A stretch of 64,000 nucleotides of DNA from CAYQQR01 sp964420035 (GCA_964420035.1 CAYQQR010000017.1:1-64000), one strand, 5' to 3'; counted from the stretch's first letter, positions 52,091-62,024 are shown. Numbers and translations: made by a program. Notes: generated from the sequence alone by a model not told the origin.

Positions 52091-54082
52091 TCATTCAAAT
52101 GTCACCATCTCCGGTTTTTGAACATAGAAATCCTGCAGTCCAAGTCTGGTCCTGGAAGTGGCACTCAATAAGCTGTATTCCGATCCCGGGGGCATGGCAG
52201 GATAAAAGCCCAGCCGGACCTGCACTGTTGGGAAAACCAGCCTTTCATTCTTTATCCTTATCCCAAAGCCAAGACCATGATAGAATCTGAAATCAGTCAG
52301 GGGCTCATTCTCTTCCCCGACGACCCCGGTATCATAGAAGCCGAAGAAGGCAAACCTGAAACCATAAAGGTAATAGGGAGAAAAGCTGAGGGTTTCCAGT
52401 TTCAGGCTCAGTCTTTTCTTGCCCTTGATCTCATAGTTCTTAAAGCCGCGGATCCCTTCGTTGTTATTCAGATAGAGGAATTCCGTATCCAGCCGGTCAA
52501 TGCCCTGCACGTATCCCAGGTCAACAAACTGTCTGAATTTAAAGTTGCCGAAAAGGAAGAGGTTGCTGAAATAGTTTGCATTGATGTGCATGGAGCCCTG
52601 GTTGTAATTGCCGGGTTCCCTTATATAGGCACCCAGGTCAAATCGGCCGTACAGGTACCCGAAATTCTTCAGAAAATTCCCTGTAGACAGGGAAACACCT
52701 GCATAGATTCTCCTGTTGAATTCATTGAATTCCGGTCCCAGGTTCATCGTCAGCAAAGTCCCCGTTGGAATATCCTCGGTCTGCCCATAGGAATATACCA
52801 GGGAACCTTTATAAAAAGCCTGCCTGGAAATGGAAAGGGAGGCCAGTAAAAATGTCTTATTATGATATTCGGGAAAAGTATTTTCGCTGACGCCCGGGCG
52901 TTCTTCGAAAAACTGGCTGAACCAGCGGCCACTCAGGATAAGGTTGAACCTCTTCCTGCTCAGAAAATTACCCCTGTTCAGGGGTATGGCATATCCCAGC
53001 CACAGATCGTATGCATTGTCCGTAATTTGCATAACAACCTGGGAATCATCCGGATATAATATCAATGCATCATTGGTCTCATGTTTTAAGATTAAACCTC
53101 CGGCAAGACGGGTTTCCGGGGTCATGAATTTCTTTCTCAGCCGGAGTTCGTACAGGTGCTGCTCGAAGATATCTGCGTAGCGTAGGGTGGCATCTGTGAA
53201 AGATCCGAACAGGTTATTGAACTTATAGCTTCCCTCGTAACCCCAGATATTCGGTTTTTCCGTGTTCCAGTACAGTGAATGGCTGGTTTCCTGTCCCGAA
53301 CCCAGAATGTTTTTACTGAAAAGTTTTACTTTTCCCCTGGTTGGCGGTCCCATTTCCCCGTCTAATCCAACGGGCCATCGGTCTTTGGCAATGATCAGCA
53401 CATCAACCTGGTCCTTCAGCAGGGGATCCGGGACCAAAATGATCCTTACATCTTCGATGAATCCGAGCTCCCTGATGATTCTTTCATTATCTGCAATAAC
53501 ATAGGGGTCAAGGATATCGCCGCTTTTGAACAGCAGGTATCTTTCCAGGACCTTTACACGGGTATTTACATGGAGCCGGTTCCCAAGTCTTCCGACTGAG
53601 GTCTTTGCCTCCAGAGTGGTGTCCTGAAATGAAGGACCGAAAGGATCCAGGATATTGAACCGTATAGCTCCTATGTGTTTTCCCGAAAACCTGACATATT
53701 CCGCCCCGGCACGTGTTGTGCCCGTGGTATCCGGTTCCGTATCCTTCCCCGGGGGAACGACAACGACATTATGAAGGGATTTGATCCACCTGGAAGTCTG
53801 CGCCTGCTGTTCCAGGTTCTTGAAAAAGGATTCACTTCTTTTCCCGGGATGACTTATCTTGTATTTGGTGTCCCTGGCTATATAGAATACCGTATCATTC
53901 TTTAGCCGGTATTTTTCCTTCCCGATGTGGATCACTGCCCCTGAATCCACATAAACAGTATCATACCTGATCGATTGGCTGTTCAGTTGATGTAACGGCC
54001 AAACGAGCAGCACACCAATCAGGCCGTATGTGATGGGTTTGAACGCCAAATTTTTTTCGTCATGAACCGGTGCCGGTGACAT
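52091..54082 (-). CDS. BamA/TamA-like outer membrane protein with POTRA domain
   Basis: The protein (about 663 residues from the ATG at 54082) has a signal-like hydrophobic stretch (ITYGLIGVLLVWPLHQLNSQ). A disordered region precedes one POTRA-like domain near residues 165-235 (LKSGDILDPYVIADNERIIRELGFIEDVRIILVP). A C-terminal 16-strand-type beta-barrel follows, with blocks such as GIRGFKNYEIKGKKRLSLKLE and FRFYHGLGFGIRIKNERLVFPTVQVRLGFYP. This is the Omp85 superfamily, outer membrane insertases or secretors. Only one POTRA is clear, so it is not the main BamA. A TTG start at 54049 would give a more usual signal peptide and no overlap with the upstream gene; the start is uncertain. Confidence 0.82.
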   Translation of the reverse strand: MSPAPVHDEKNLAFKPITYGLIGVLLVWPLHQLNSQSIRYDTVYVDSGAVIHIGKEKYRLKNDTVFYIARDTKYKISHPGKRSESFFKNLEQQAQTSRWIKSLHNVVVVPPGKDTEPDTTGTTRAGAEYVRFSGKHIGAIRFNILDPFGPSFQDTTLEAKTSVGRLGNRLHVNTRVKVLERYLLFKSGDILDPYVIADNERIIRELGFIEDVRIILVPDPLLKDQVDVLIIAKDRWPVGLDGEMGPPTRGKVKLFSKNILGSGQETSHSLYWNTEKPNIWGYEGSYKFNNLFGSFTDATLRYADIFEQHLYELRLRKKFMTPETRLAGGLILKHETNDALILYPDDSQVVMQITDNAYDLWLGYAIPLNRGNFLSRKRFNLILSGRWFSQFFEERPGVSENTFPEYHNKTFLLASLSISRQAFYKGSLVYSYGQTEDIPTGTLLTMNLGPEFNEFNRRIYAGVSLSTGNFLKNFGYLYGRFDLGAYIREPGNYNQGSMHINANYFSNLFLFGNFKFRQFVDLGYVQGIDRLDTEFLYLNNNEGIRGFKNYEIKGKKRLSLKLETLSFSPYYLYGFRFAFFGFYDTGVVGEENEPLTDFRFYHGLGFGIRIKNERLVFPTVQVRLGFYPAMPPGSEYSLLSATSRTRLGLQDFYVQKPEMVTFE

Positions 54083-55961
54083 CCGGGCCCTGTTCAAAGA
54101 CTATATCAACAGGGATATTCCGTTCATCCAAACGGTCCAGGTCCTTCTGCAATTCTTCACGAATAAAGCCTTTTTTTTCCACCATCTTTTTGGCTGCCCT
54201 GTAATTGCCTTCACCCTGGATAACCAGGATCTTTGCAGCCAGCTCATTCATGGCCCCGGTCATCTTATCGAAATCTATACGGTAGGTCCCGGTCCCGGGA
54301 TCACGGGTAAAGGCTTCTTTTTCCCGGAAATAATAAAAACGGATCATGTTGGCCTTTCCGTGTGAAGAAGCCACACCGAAGCGTACCGAACGGAAAATGC
54401 CGGCCATGAAGGTCACATAATTGTCCATCAGGTCCTTTTCTCCCAATTCCCCCATCTCAGCAAGCTGCTTTACCAGGAAGAGTCCGAGGATATCGGCCTT
54501 CCCCTCCTCGAGTGCACTGTATTGTTCTTTCAGGGCTTCCCTAACCGTTCCTTTGTTGTTGAGGGTATTCTTGATGCCCAGGCCGTGTGCGACTTCATGG
54601 AACATGGTGTTTTCAAAGAAGGCGTCGAATTTGATGTGCTGGCGTTGATCTTCGGCGATCAATACCTCGCTGATGGGTACCAGGATCTCCTCAAACTTAA
54701 AGCGCATGGCATTTTTCAATTGCAGTTTGCGGCTGCCTTTTTCAATATGAACCCTTTCATCGTTGGGAAGGTTGATGGCAATGGTCTTGGAGCCCGCGTT
54801 GCAATCACCGGCATAGTAGATGGCATCGTAAACGCCCAGGTCGGAATCGCTTCCGGGGACCTCCTTTTTATATTCGGCCGGGACAGGCAGTTTTTTCTGA
54901 AGGGCTGCGAGTAAGGCAGCAAAGTGCTCCAGCTTTTTACTCCATTCTTCGTCTTTTGCCAGTATGAAGGACTCATGTGCAGCTTTGTAGCCATATAAGG
55001 CATCTTCATAATTTTCTACAGGCCCCACGATGAAGTCTATGTCGTTTGTTTTCATGTCCATCCAGGCCATATCGCTCTCCAGGTAGTCATCGGTCAGCAA
55101 GGCTTCCGCCCTCAGTTCCAGGTACTTTTTGAATCCTTCGTCTTCGGCCAGAGCTGCAGCTTTGCGCATCAATTCAGCCGCTTCCTTCACCTGTTCCCCA
55201 TAGGCAATATGGTAAGGAATGGATTCCAGGCTTCCATCTTCTTGTCTTTTGATAAGGGTATACAAACTGGCTTTGTCTTCGGCATCAAAGGCCTCAAACT
55301 CTTCTTTGGTCATATCCGCCGGATAGAAATTTGCTCCGGCCGGCTTGGATCCGTAACCCAGGAAAGGTTTGTTGTTGTTGAGCCTTTCCCAGGGACCGTA
55401 ATTAATCTCGACAAAATCCCACACACTTTCATCGGTTATTTGGGCCCTGAGTTTATCTTTTTCCCCATAAGCCTGGGTCCAGTATATCTCATCCATGATA
55501 TCGGCGGCATCAAAAAGATATCCCAGCATTTCTATTTGTTGAACGGATAAATGGCTCAGGTCGGTAGTCAGCCTGACTTTCTTGAATTCTGACGTCTTAT
55601 CCCTGATTACCGGATCGAAAGCTTCCAGGCGGATGCTTTCCTCTTCGCCCGGGAACTTCATGAAAAGAAGCTTTTCCGGTTTATCGAAACTGCATTTCAG
55701 GTCTGCTTCTTCCCCGTCATGAATAGTGTTAACGTTAAATAGAATAAGGCTGTCCTTTTCTTCCATTTCTTTCATTTCGTGGTATTCACCGTCCATCAAA
55801 AAGCCCATCGGACCTATGGTAACTTTAAAATCGATGTTCCCGGTCATGTCTCCAAATGCCTGGTGTGTTCCGGACCAGGTTCCGAACATGGGTTCGATTT
55901 CAGGTTCCCTTGCACAGGAACCCAGGATAAGTAAAGCGATCAGGATCTTCAGATATTTCAT
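54060..55961 (-). CDS. M49-like zinc peptidase (dipeptidyl-peptidase III family) lipoprotein
   Basis: The 633-residue protein has a lipobox (ILGSCAREP, Cys about 16) and a C-terminal metallopeptidase domain. The zinc site is HEVAH (H455, E456, H459 in MFHEVAHGLGIKNT), and the third ligand probably lies in EEGKAD (E485/E486), as in M49 enzymes where HExxGH is followed by EECRAE. Classical DPP III has HELLGH, so this shorter HExxH form is a divergent subgroup seen in Bacteroidota. The N-terminal about 110 residues look like a beta domain of unknown function. It probably acts on peptides in the periplasm or on the cell surface. It overlaps the BamA-like gene. Confidence 0.78.
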   Translation of the reverse strand: MKYLKILIALLILGSCAREPEIEPMFGTWSGTHQAFGDMTGNIDFKVTIGPMGFLMDGEYHEMKEMEEKDSLILFNVNTIHDGEEADLKCSFDKPEKLLFMKFPGEEESIRLEAFDPVIRDKTSEFKKVRLTTDLSHLSVQQIEMLGYLFDAADIMDEIYWTQAYGEKDKLRAQITDESVWDFVEINYGPWERLNNNKPFLGYGSKPAGANFYPADMTKEEFEAFDAEDKASLYTLIKRQEDGSLESIPYHIAYGEQVKEAAELMRKAAALAEDEGFKKYLELRAEALLTDDYLESDMAWMDMKTNDIDFIVGPVENYEDALYGYKAAHESFILAKDEEWSKKLEHFAALLAALQKKLPVPAEYKKEVPGSDSDLGVYDAIYYAGDCNAGSKTIAINLPNDERVHIEKGSRKLQLKNAMRFKFEEILVPISEVLIAEDQRQHIKFDAFFENTMFHEVAHGLGIKNTLNNKGTVREALKEQYSALEEGKADILGLFLVKQLAEMGELGEKDLMDNYVTFMAGIFRSVRFGVASSHGKANMIRFYYFREKEAFTRDPGTGTYRIDFDKMTGAMNELAAKILVIQGEGNYRAAKKMVEKKGFIREELQKDLDRLDERNIPVDIVFEQGPDVTGTGS

Positions 55962-56107
55962 TTCATCTTGAATTTAGGATGTTAAATTAATCTTATGCAA
56001 GATAATTGAATTCTGAGTCTTACCGAAACCACAAGACATGTTATGCATGAGCCGGGGCCAGTAAGGCTTTTTTATTTATTTTTGCAGTTTGCTTTTTAAA
56101 GTGGTGT

Positions 56108-57337
56108 ATGAAAGAGCTCCTGGATCAGAATATAAATCTCAGGTCCAATCGCCGGAAAACCGTGTTTCACGGGTTTTTCTTCAGTGCCGGTATTTCCATG
56201 TCGGAGCCTTCCACCATCCTTCCCCTGATCGTAAGTTATTTCAGCGGGAGCAATGTCCTCATCGGCTTGTTTTCCTCTCTTTTCCGGGGAGGCTCTGTTT
56301 TGATGCAACTTTATGCTGCTTTTTATGCCCAGGCTTACATGCGTGTCATGCGTGCCATGCGGTGGGTATTGTTTTTTAGATTTTTCTTCTGGATTTTTAT
56401 AGGATTTTCCATTCTCTGGTTCAATGAGGTAAGTAACGCCCTGGTGCTTACTCTTTTCGGGATTGGTTTGTTCGGTTTTTCATTTACTGCCGGTTTTGGG
56501 ATTGTCTATTTCCAGGAATTGATGGGCAAGATGTTTACGAATGAGTACCGGGGGATGACCCTGGCATACAGGCAGTTCATGATGGGCCTGGGGGGTATTT
56601 TAAGCGGTTTCCTCTCGGCCTGGTTGCTCAAAAGCCTGGATGCCCCAAGGTCTTTTGCTGCAGTATTTATTGTCTCGGCCCTGGTTATGTCAGTGGGATA
56701 TATATTTTTGGCGAGCCTGAAAGAGGGACTCAAACGAAACGTGCAGCGGCGTGAACAGAAATTCAGCCATTTCCTTAAAAATGCGGGCCGGTTGTTGCGG
56801 GATGACAGGCAATTGCGATTGCAGGTCATTACCAGGCTTTTCTCCTGGTCCTACCTTCTTGTACTGCCCTTCGTGATCCTGCAGCGCAAGACTGATTTTA
56901 TGCTGGGAGGATTGGCCCTGGGGTCGGCGGTTCCCTTGCTTACCGGTGCCATGTTCAGCAATATCCTCTGGGGACGCTTTACTTCCAGGCAAAACAACCG
57001 CCTGATCATTTTTGCCTCCTATATTCTGATTATCATCTCCCTGCTGCTTGCTATTTTCACCCGTGATTTCATTTCCATGCTGATCTTGTTCTTCCTGGCG
57101 GGGAGCGGTGCGGACGGTTTTAAACTGGCCTATGCCAATCTGATCCTTATCCTGGCCCCTGAGAACAAAAGACCCGTATATATTGCCATTCAAAACAACA
57201 TTACTTCCCTTGGGATGTTTTTTTCCATTCCCGGAGGGGCCCTCTTAACCCTGATGGGCTTTAACGGCCTCACTTATCTGACCATTGCTTTGTTGATGAC
57301 CGGTCTGTTCCTGTCCTTCCGGTTGAAGAGGGCTTAA
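56108..57337 (+). CDS. MFS transporter
   Basis: The 409-residue membrane protein has about twelve helices in two halves joined by a basic loop (KEGLKRNVQRREQKFSHFLKNAGRLLRDDRQ, about 205-235). Features include FFSAGISMSEPSTILPLIVSYFSGSNVLIGLF in the first helices and FFLAGSGADGFKLAYANLILILAPENKRPVYIAIQNN in the second half. It matches the general major facilitator superfamily; substrate cannot be told. A 146 bp AT-rich gap precedes it and separates it from the divergent M49-like gene. Its stop shares TTAA with proS. Confidence 0.85.
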   Translation: MKELLDQNINLRSNRRKTVFHGFFFSAGISMSEPSTILPLIVSYFSGSNVLIGLFSSLFRGGSVLMQLYAAFYAQAYMRVMRAMRWVLFFRFFFWIFIGFSILWFNEVSNALVLTLFGIGLFGFSFTAGFGIVYFQELMGKMFTNEYRGMTLAYRQFMMGLGGILSGFLSAWLLKSLDAPRSFAAVFIVSALVMSVGYIFLASLKEGLKRNVQRREQKFSHFLKNAGRLLRDDRQLRLQVITRLFSWSYLLVLPFVILQRKTDFMLGGLALGSAVPLLTGAMFSNILWGRFTSRQNNRLIIFASYILIIISLLLAIFTRDFISMLILFFLAGSGADGFKLAYANLILILAPENKRPVYIAIQNNITSLGMFFSIPGGALLTLMGFNGLTYLTIALLMTGLFLSFRLKRA

Positions 57338-58809
57338 TAAGCTAAGGCGAAAATCACCCGCTGCTCTGAAGGTTTGCCCGTGTAGATGCATTTACCCTTC
57401 TCCTTTTTTGTATTAAAAGGAATACAGCGGATGGTTGCCCTGGTTTCTTCCTTGATCCTGAGTTCGGTTTCCCGGGTGCCGTCCCAGTGGGCCAGGACGA
57501 AACCTCCCTTGTTGGTCATCAGCTCGCGGAATTCATCGAAATCATCCAGGTAATGGGTGTTTTCTTCACGGAACCTGAATGCTTTGTTGTAAATATTGGA
57601 TTGGATCTCGTCCAGGGAACGTTCCACATGGGCCTCCAGTTGACCGGCAGGGATGGTTTCCTTTTTCAGGGTATCCCGGCGGAAGAACTCAACGCTGTTG
57701 TTTTCAACATCTCTCGGACCGATGGCCAGGCGGATGGGAATTCCTTTTAACTCGTATTCTGCAAATTTCCAACCGGGTTTGTAGGTATCCCGGTCGTCGA
57801 AATTCACCGTATAACCCTTTTCAACCAGTCGCGACTTCAGTTTTTCCCCGTATTCGACGATGGTCCCCATCTCATCTTTTCCTTTGTATATCGGTACGAT
57901 CACCAGCTGAACGGGAGCGATGCGGGGAGGCAGGACCAGTCCGTGATCGTCCGAATGGGCCATCACCAGGGCGCCCATCATGCGGGTGGAGAGTCCCCAC
58001 GAAGTGGCCCACACGTACTCCAGCTTGCCTTCCTTGTTCAGGAACTGCACGTCAAAAGCCCTGGCAAAATTCTGCCCGAGAAAATGGGAAGTGCCCGATT
58101 GCAAGGCCTTACCGTCCTGCATCATGGCCTCGATGGAATAGGTATCCACCGCACCAGCGAACCTTTCCTCTTCGGTCTTGACCCCTTTGATCACTGGAAT
58201 AGCCAGGAAATCTTCCGCGAAGGAGGCGTATACATTGATCATCTGCATGGTCTCTTCCAGGGCTTCTTCCTTGCTTGCATGGGCCGTGTGACCTTCCTGC
58301 CAGAGAAACTCGGCGGTCCTTAAGAACAGGCGGGTCCGCATCTCCCAGCGCACCACGTTGGCCCATTGATTGATCAGTATGGGCAGGTCGCGGTACGACT
58401 GGATCCAGTTCTTATAGCTGTTCCAGATCACCGTTTCCGAAGTGGGGCGGATGATCAGTTCTTCTTCCAGTTTGGCCTCCGGATCCACCACCACGCCTTT
58501 CCCGCTTTCATCGTTCTTGAGCCGGTAATGGGTTACCACGGCGCATTCCTTGGCAAATCCTTCAACATGTGCAGCCTCCCGGCTGAAAAAGGATTTTGGG
58601 ATGAACAGGGGGAAATAGGCATTGCTGTGCCCGGTAGCCTTGAATTTGCTATCCAGGATGGATTGCATCTTTTCCCAGATGGCATAGCCATAGGGTTTGA
58701 TGACCATGCAGCCCCGAACAGCCGAATTTTCGGCAAGATCGGCCTTGATCACCAGGTCGTTGTACCATTGAGCGTAGTTTTCCGCTCTGGGCGTCAATAC
58801 TTTTGCCAT
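57334..58809 (-). CDS. proS: Proline--tRNA ligase, type 3 (archaeal/eukaryal-like)
   Basis: ProS charges tRNA-Pro. From the ATG at 58809 (MAKVLTPRAENYAQWYNDLV) it has 491 residues, the size of the short ProS without the editing insertion. Class II motifs are present: motif 1 VRGCMVIKPYGYAIWEKMQ, motif 2 WANVVRWEMRTRLFLRTAEFLWQEGHTAH, motif 3 LVMAHSDDHGLVLPPRIAP. The C-terminal anticodon-binding region ends with the extra domain and terminal YAL-A-Y residues (VIFALAY) typical of this type. The frame opens at 58923, but that would add a poorly conserved hydrophobic stretch. Confidence 0.94.
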   Translation of the reverse strand: MAKVLTPRAENYAQWYNDLVIKADLAENSAVRGCMVIKPYGYAIWEKMQSILDSKFKATGHSNAYFPLFIPKSFFSREAAHVEGFAKECAVVTHYRLKNDESGKGVVVDPEAKLEEELIIRPTSETVIWNSYKNWIQSYRDLPILINQWANVVRWEMRTRLFLRTAEFLWQEGHTAHASKEEALEETMQMINVYASFAEDFLAIPVIKGVKTEEERFAGAVDTYSIEAMMQDGKALQSGTSHFLGQNFARAFDVQFLNKEGKLEYVWATSWGLSTRMMGALVMAHSDDHGLVLPPRIAPVQLVIVPIYKGKDEMGTIVEYGEKLKSRLVEKGYTVNFDDRDTYKPGWKFAEYELKGIPIRLAIGPRDVENNSVEFFRRDTLKKETIPAGQLEAHVERSLDEIQSNIYNKAFRFREENTHYLDDFDEFRELMTNKGGFVLAHWDGTRETELRIKEETRATIRCIPFNTKKEKGKCIYTGKPSEQRVIFALAY

Positions 58810-59049
58810 AAACTGAGTTTTTCCTGACCTCCTTATTAAGGAAAATGCAAAGTAAGGAAATTCAGTCGATTTAAGGAAGTAAATTTCAACGGGGGTGTAT
58901 ACAGGAAAAATAAATTTCATCATGTGCCGATTAATTTATAATATTAGAATCGTTAATATAAATCCTTGTCGGATTATTGATCCTAATGACTTAGTTGGCA
59001 TGGTATTTGTTTTATTTTAGACAAACAAACCGACCTTGGAGGTGTAATT
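58810..59049. other. Divergent intergenic region proS / lipoprotein
   Basis: These 240 bp hold both promoters but show no perfect TAnnTTTG box. The only clear element is a strong ribosome binding site, GGAGGTG at 59038-59044, 7 bp before the plus-strand lipoprotein ATG, unusually strong for this phylum. AAGGAGG on the minus strand near 58830 is too far (about 20 bp) from the proS ATG to be its site. Confidence 0.5.
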
Positions 59050-60405
59050 ATGAAAGCAAGATTTTACATAGCAGCGTTTGCCTCACTTTTCCTGGCTTCA
59101 TGTTCTTCAGGTTATCTGGTAACTGAATACGATGACCTTTATTACACACCAGGCGCCGAGAAGAAAACGGTAATTACGGAAAGCATTTCACCCACTACTT
59201 CCCCTGCAGTCCAACCACAGGAAGAAGAGTTGAGTGATTATGAGAAGTACCGCATGGCCCTGGAAGAAGAGTACTACGATGAAAGCGGCAAGAAAAGTGG
59301 TACGGCTGAAGGTGAATATTACGGGGACGACACCATTTACACGGAAGAAGCTCCGGATTATTCATACGAAACCTACTCCACAGGCGAGGAAGAACAGCCC
59401 GTGGTAGTTAATAATTATTACTACGATAATTATTACGATTCTTACGCCACCAGGATCCACAGGTTCCACAGGCCTTATGCAGGATGGAGCTATTACGATC
59501 CATTCTGGTATTCCTGGTACGATCCGTGGTATTATGATCCCTGGTACTATAGCCCGGGCATCCACTTCAGTTTCAGCTACGGATGGGGCCACAGTCCGTG
59601 GTACAGTCCGTGGAGATACTCCTATTACTATCCGCACCGGGGTTACTACGACTACTACAGTCCGTGGTACAGGCCCTGGAGATACGGTTACGGGGGATAC
59701 TACTCCGGATACCACCATGGCTATTACGATGCCTTGTATTACAGTCCGTATAACTACACTACCCGCAACTACACGGGTCACAGGTACGGACCCAGGTCTT
59801 CCCGTTCCGGTTACTCGGCCGGCATCACAAACCGTTCTTCGGTAAGGAATACAAGCGGTAGCTCCGGAACCCGGACCCGGTACAATACCGGTACGACCAA
59901 TACCCGGACCAACTCGCGGAGCAGCAATACCTACCGTCCAAATACCCGGACCGAAATGAACCGGACCGGAACAAGCAATACCCGGACAACCACGACCCGG
60001 ATCAGCCGGAGCAATACCAATACCCGGACCGAAATGAACCGGACTCCGAACAGCAGGACCAACACACGGACCAATACCTACAACAGGACCGAGCGTAAGA
60101 GCTATACGCCCAGTTACAGTCAGCCACGGAGCAATACCCGTCCGAGCTATAACAGGAGCACCACGAGATCCAGCAGTTCGCGGAACTCATACAGTACTCC
60201 GAGCAGCAGCTCACGGTCCAGCAGTTACTCGGGTAGTTCGCGCTCCAGCTACAGCCGCTCTTCCGGTAGCTATAGCCGAAGCAGCGGTAGCAGCAGCAGC
60301 AGCCGGTCCAGCTATAGTTCCGGCAGCAGCAGATCGTCTTATTCATCCAGCCGGTCTTCCGGTAGCAGCCGGTCAAGTTCTTCAAGTCGTGGCGGCAGGA
60401 GGTAA
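59050..60405 (+). CDS. Low-complexity Tyr- and Ser/Arg/Thr-rich lipoprotein
   Basis: I do not recognise a family. The 451-residue protein has a lipobox (LFLASCSSG, Cys about 18), an acidic linker (about 35-115), a Tyr/Trp/Pro-rich block (about 125-240, with repeated YYDPWYY and YSPWYRPW-type units), and a long C-terminal Arg/Thr/Asn/Ser-rich tail (about 250-451), with TRTEMNR repeats and then SSRSSYS runs, ending GGRR. The tail is very basic and probably disordered. A GGAGGTG site precedes the ATG by 7 bp and predicts high expression. Such compositions suggest surface adhesion or binding to acidic polymers; that is inference. The opposite-strand frames are shadows of this low complexity. Confidence 0.82.
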   Translation: MKARFYIAAFASLFLASCSSGYLVTEYDDLYYTPGAEKKTVITESISPTTSPAVQPQEEELSDYEKYRMALEEEYYDESGKKSGTAEGEYYGDDTIYTEEAPDYSYETYSTGEEEQPVVVNNYYYDNYYDSYATRIHRFHRPYAGWSYYDPFWYSWYDPWYYDPWYYSPGIHFSFSYGWGHSPWYSPWRYSYYYPHRGYYDYYSPWYRPWRYGYGGYYSGYHHGYYDALYYSPYNYTTRNYTGHRYGPRSSRSGYSAGITNRSSVRNTSGSSGTRTRYNTGTTNTRTNSRSSNTYRPNTRTEMNRTGTSNTRTTTTRISRSNTNTRTEMNRTPNSRTNTRTNTYNRTERKSYTPSYSQPRSNTRPSYNRSTTRSSSSRNSYSTPSSSSRSSSYSGSSRSSYSRSSGSYSRSSGSSSSSRSSYSSGSSRSSYSSSRSSGSSRSSSSSRGGRR

Positions 60406-60411
60406 CACTCC

Positions 60412-60430
60412 GGGCCCCACGGCCTTTTTT
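60412..60430 (+). terminator. Weak intrinsic terminator after the low-complexity lipoprotein
   Basis: GGGCC (60412-60416) and GGCCT (60421-60425) can pair with a CCAC loop before six T. The stem is short, so this is tentative. Confidence 0.4.
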
Positions 60431-60479
60431 ATTTATGATCCCGCCTGATCTCAGGCAGGTATTTCAAAAACACGGAAAA

Positions 60480-62024
60480 ATGAAAAAGCTAAACACGATA
60501 CTGGCGGCAATCTTATTGCCGGTAGCCACGCTTAGTGCCCAGAATGAAGTGGATGCACTACGATATTCCCAGCAATATTACAACGGTTCCGCCCGCTTCC
60601 AGGCTATGGGCGGGGCATTCACCGCCCTGGGAGCGGATTTCAGCTCGATAGGTCTGAACCCCGCCGGACTGGGTGTTTTCCGGTCCGGAGAACTGTCCAT
60701 TACGGCCGATCTCAGGTTTTCAAAAATGGAATCCAGTTATCTGCAGGATAAGCGTACCGACGACCGGTTCAGGCTTAACCTGGACCAGATTGGATGGGTG
60801 AGCAGTTTCCAGACCGGGAAGGAGAGCGGTTGGGCCGGTTTCAATTTCGCCATCGGAGCGAGCCGGTTGAATAACTTCCATAACAATACCTATTTTACGG
60901 GCGTGATGCCCCGGGATAACGAGAACAGTTCTTCCCTCCTGGATAATTTCGTTGAATATGCCAATTCTGGAGCCCCCTATGATTTCTTGAATACACAGGA
61001 CCAACTGGATCATTATTATGAGGGGCAGGCCTGGGAAACCTACCTGATCGATACGATATGGGATAACGGGTATTACTTCTATAACGATTTTCACGACCCG
61101 GTTTCCGGTAATTTTGTTTACGGTCAGGAGCAGAGAAGGAGCATTGAAGAGATCGGAGGGGTGCAGGAGTACTTCGCGGCATTCGGGACCAACTATGCCA
61201 ACAAGCTCTATTTCGGTGCATCTCTTTCACTCTCCAGGGTCCGGTACGAGATGCACGTCCTGCACTCCGAAGATGATTATCAGGATTATACCTATCCCAC
61301 CGGAAGCTTCGATTTCAGGGAAACCTTGTTCACCGACGGGACCGGTTTTACATTTAAAGCGGGTTTCATTGCCAGACCTTTGCCCATTTTGAGGATTGGC
61401 GCATCCATTCATACCCCTACATTCTACAGGCTGAACGATGAGTTCAGCACCTCGATGAATGCAAACTTCGACCCGGGTTATTTTGATCCGGGTGAGGAAA
61501 ACAAGTATTCCAGGTCGGATATCCTCACCTATGAATACAAGCTCAGGACACCGACCCGCATCAATGCCGGTATTGCGGTGCAGCTACCGAAATTTGCCAC
61601 CTTCAGCCTGGATTACGAGATGGTGAACTATGCCAACGCCCAACTGGATGCCAGGGATTTTGATTTCGCGGAGACCAACAGTGTTATCAACCAGACCTAC
61701 AGGAACACCCATAATTTCAGGGGCGGCGCCGAGGTCCGCCTGGGCGGCCTCTACCTGCGGGGCGGAGGCGCTTATTATATGAGTCCGTACGAAGCTCACG
61801 AGATCAACAATGACGCCTGCCGCTGGTCGATCACATCGGGTTTGGGTTTCCGTAGCGAGAACATTTTCCTGGACTTCGGGTATGCTATCTCCCAGGTTGC
61901 CAGATATTATTATCCCTATACGGTTTCCTGGAACACGTTTGATAATGTAGCAGACGACCTGAACCTGGCCTACCTGGATAACCGGGTTTCAAACTTCGTG
62001 GTGACTTTAGGTTTTAGGTTCTAA
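60480..62024 (+). CDS. OmpP1/FadL-type outer membrane protein
   Basis: The 514-residue protein has a signal peptide (MKKLNTILAAILLPVATLSAQ) and the FadL/OmpP1 opening ALRYSQQYYNGSARFQAMGGAFTALGADFSSIGLNPAGLGVFRSGELSITADLRFSK, where the NPAG motif is conserved. Beta-barrel strands continue to a C-terminal Phe (VVTLGFRF), the usual signal for outer membrane insertion. FadL proteins move hydrophobic compounds across the outer membrane; the substrate here is unknown. The frame is open from 60435, but the ATG at 60480 begins the signal peptide. The 30 bp upstream contain an inverted repeat GCCTGA/TCAGGC. Confidence 0.9.
   Translation: MKKLNTILAAILLPVATLSAQNEVDALRYSQQYYNGSARFQAMGGAFTALGADFSSIGLNPAGLGVFRSGELSITADLRFSKMESSYLQDKRTDDRFRLNLDQIGWVSSFQTGKESGWAGFNFAIGASRLNNFHNNTYFTGVMPRDNENSSSLLDNFVEYANSGAPYDFLNTQDQLDHYYEGQAWETYLIDTIWDNGYYFYNDFHDPVSGNFVYGQEQRRSIEEIGGVQEYFAAFGTNYANKLYFGASLSLSRVRYEMHVLHSEDDYQDYTYPTGSFDFRETLFTDGTGFTFKAGFIARPLPILRIGASIHTPTFYRLNDEFSTSMNANFDPGYFDPGEENKYSRSDILTYEYKLRTPTRINAGIAVQLPKFATFSLDYEMVNYANAQLDARDFDFAETNSVINQTYRNTHNFRGGAEVRLGGLYLRGGGAYYMSPYEAHEINNDACRWSITSGLGFRSENIFLDFGYAISQVARYYYPYTVSWNTFDNVADDLNLAYLDNRVSNFVVTLGFRF

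Noticed and set aside
59362..60385. Minus-strand frames over the low-complexity lipoprotein, including a Cys/Ser/Trp-rich one
   Set aside because: They are shadows of the repetitive codons of the real gene; composition is explained by the complement of Tyr and Ser codons.
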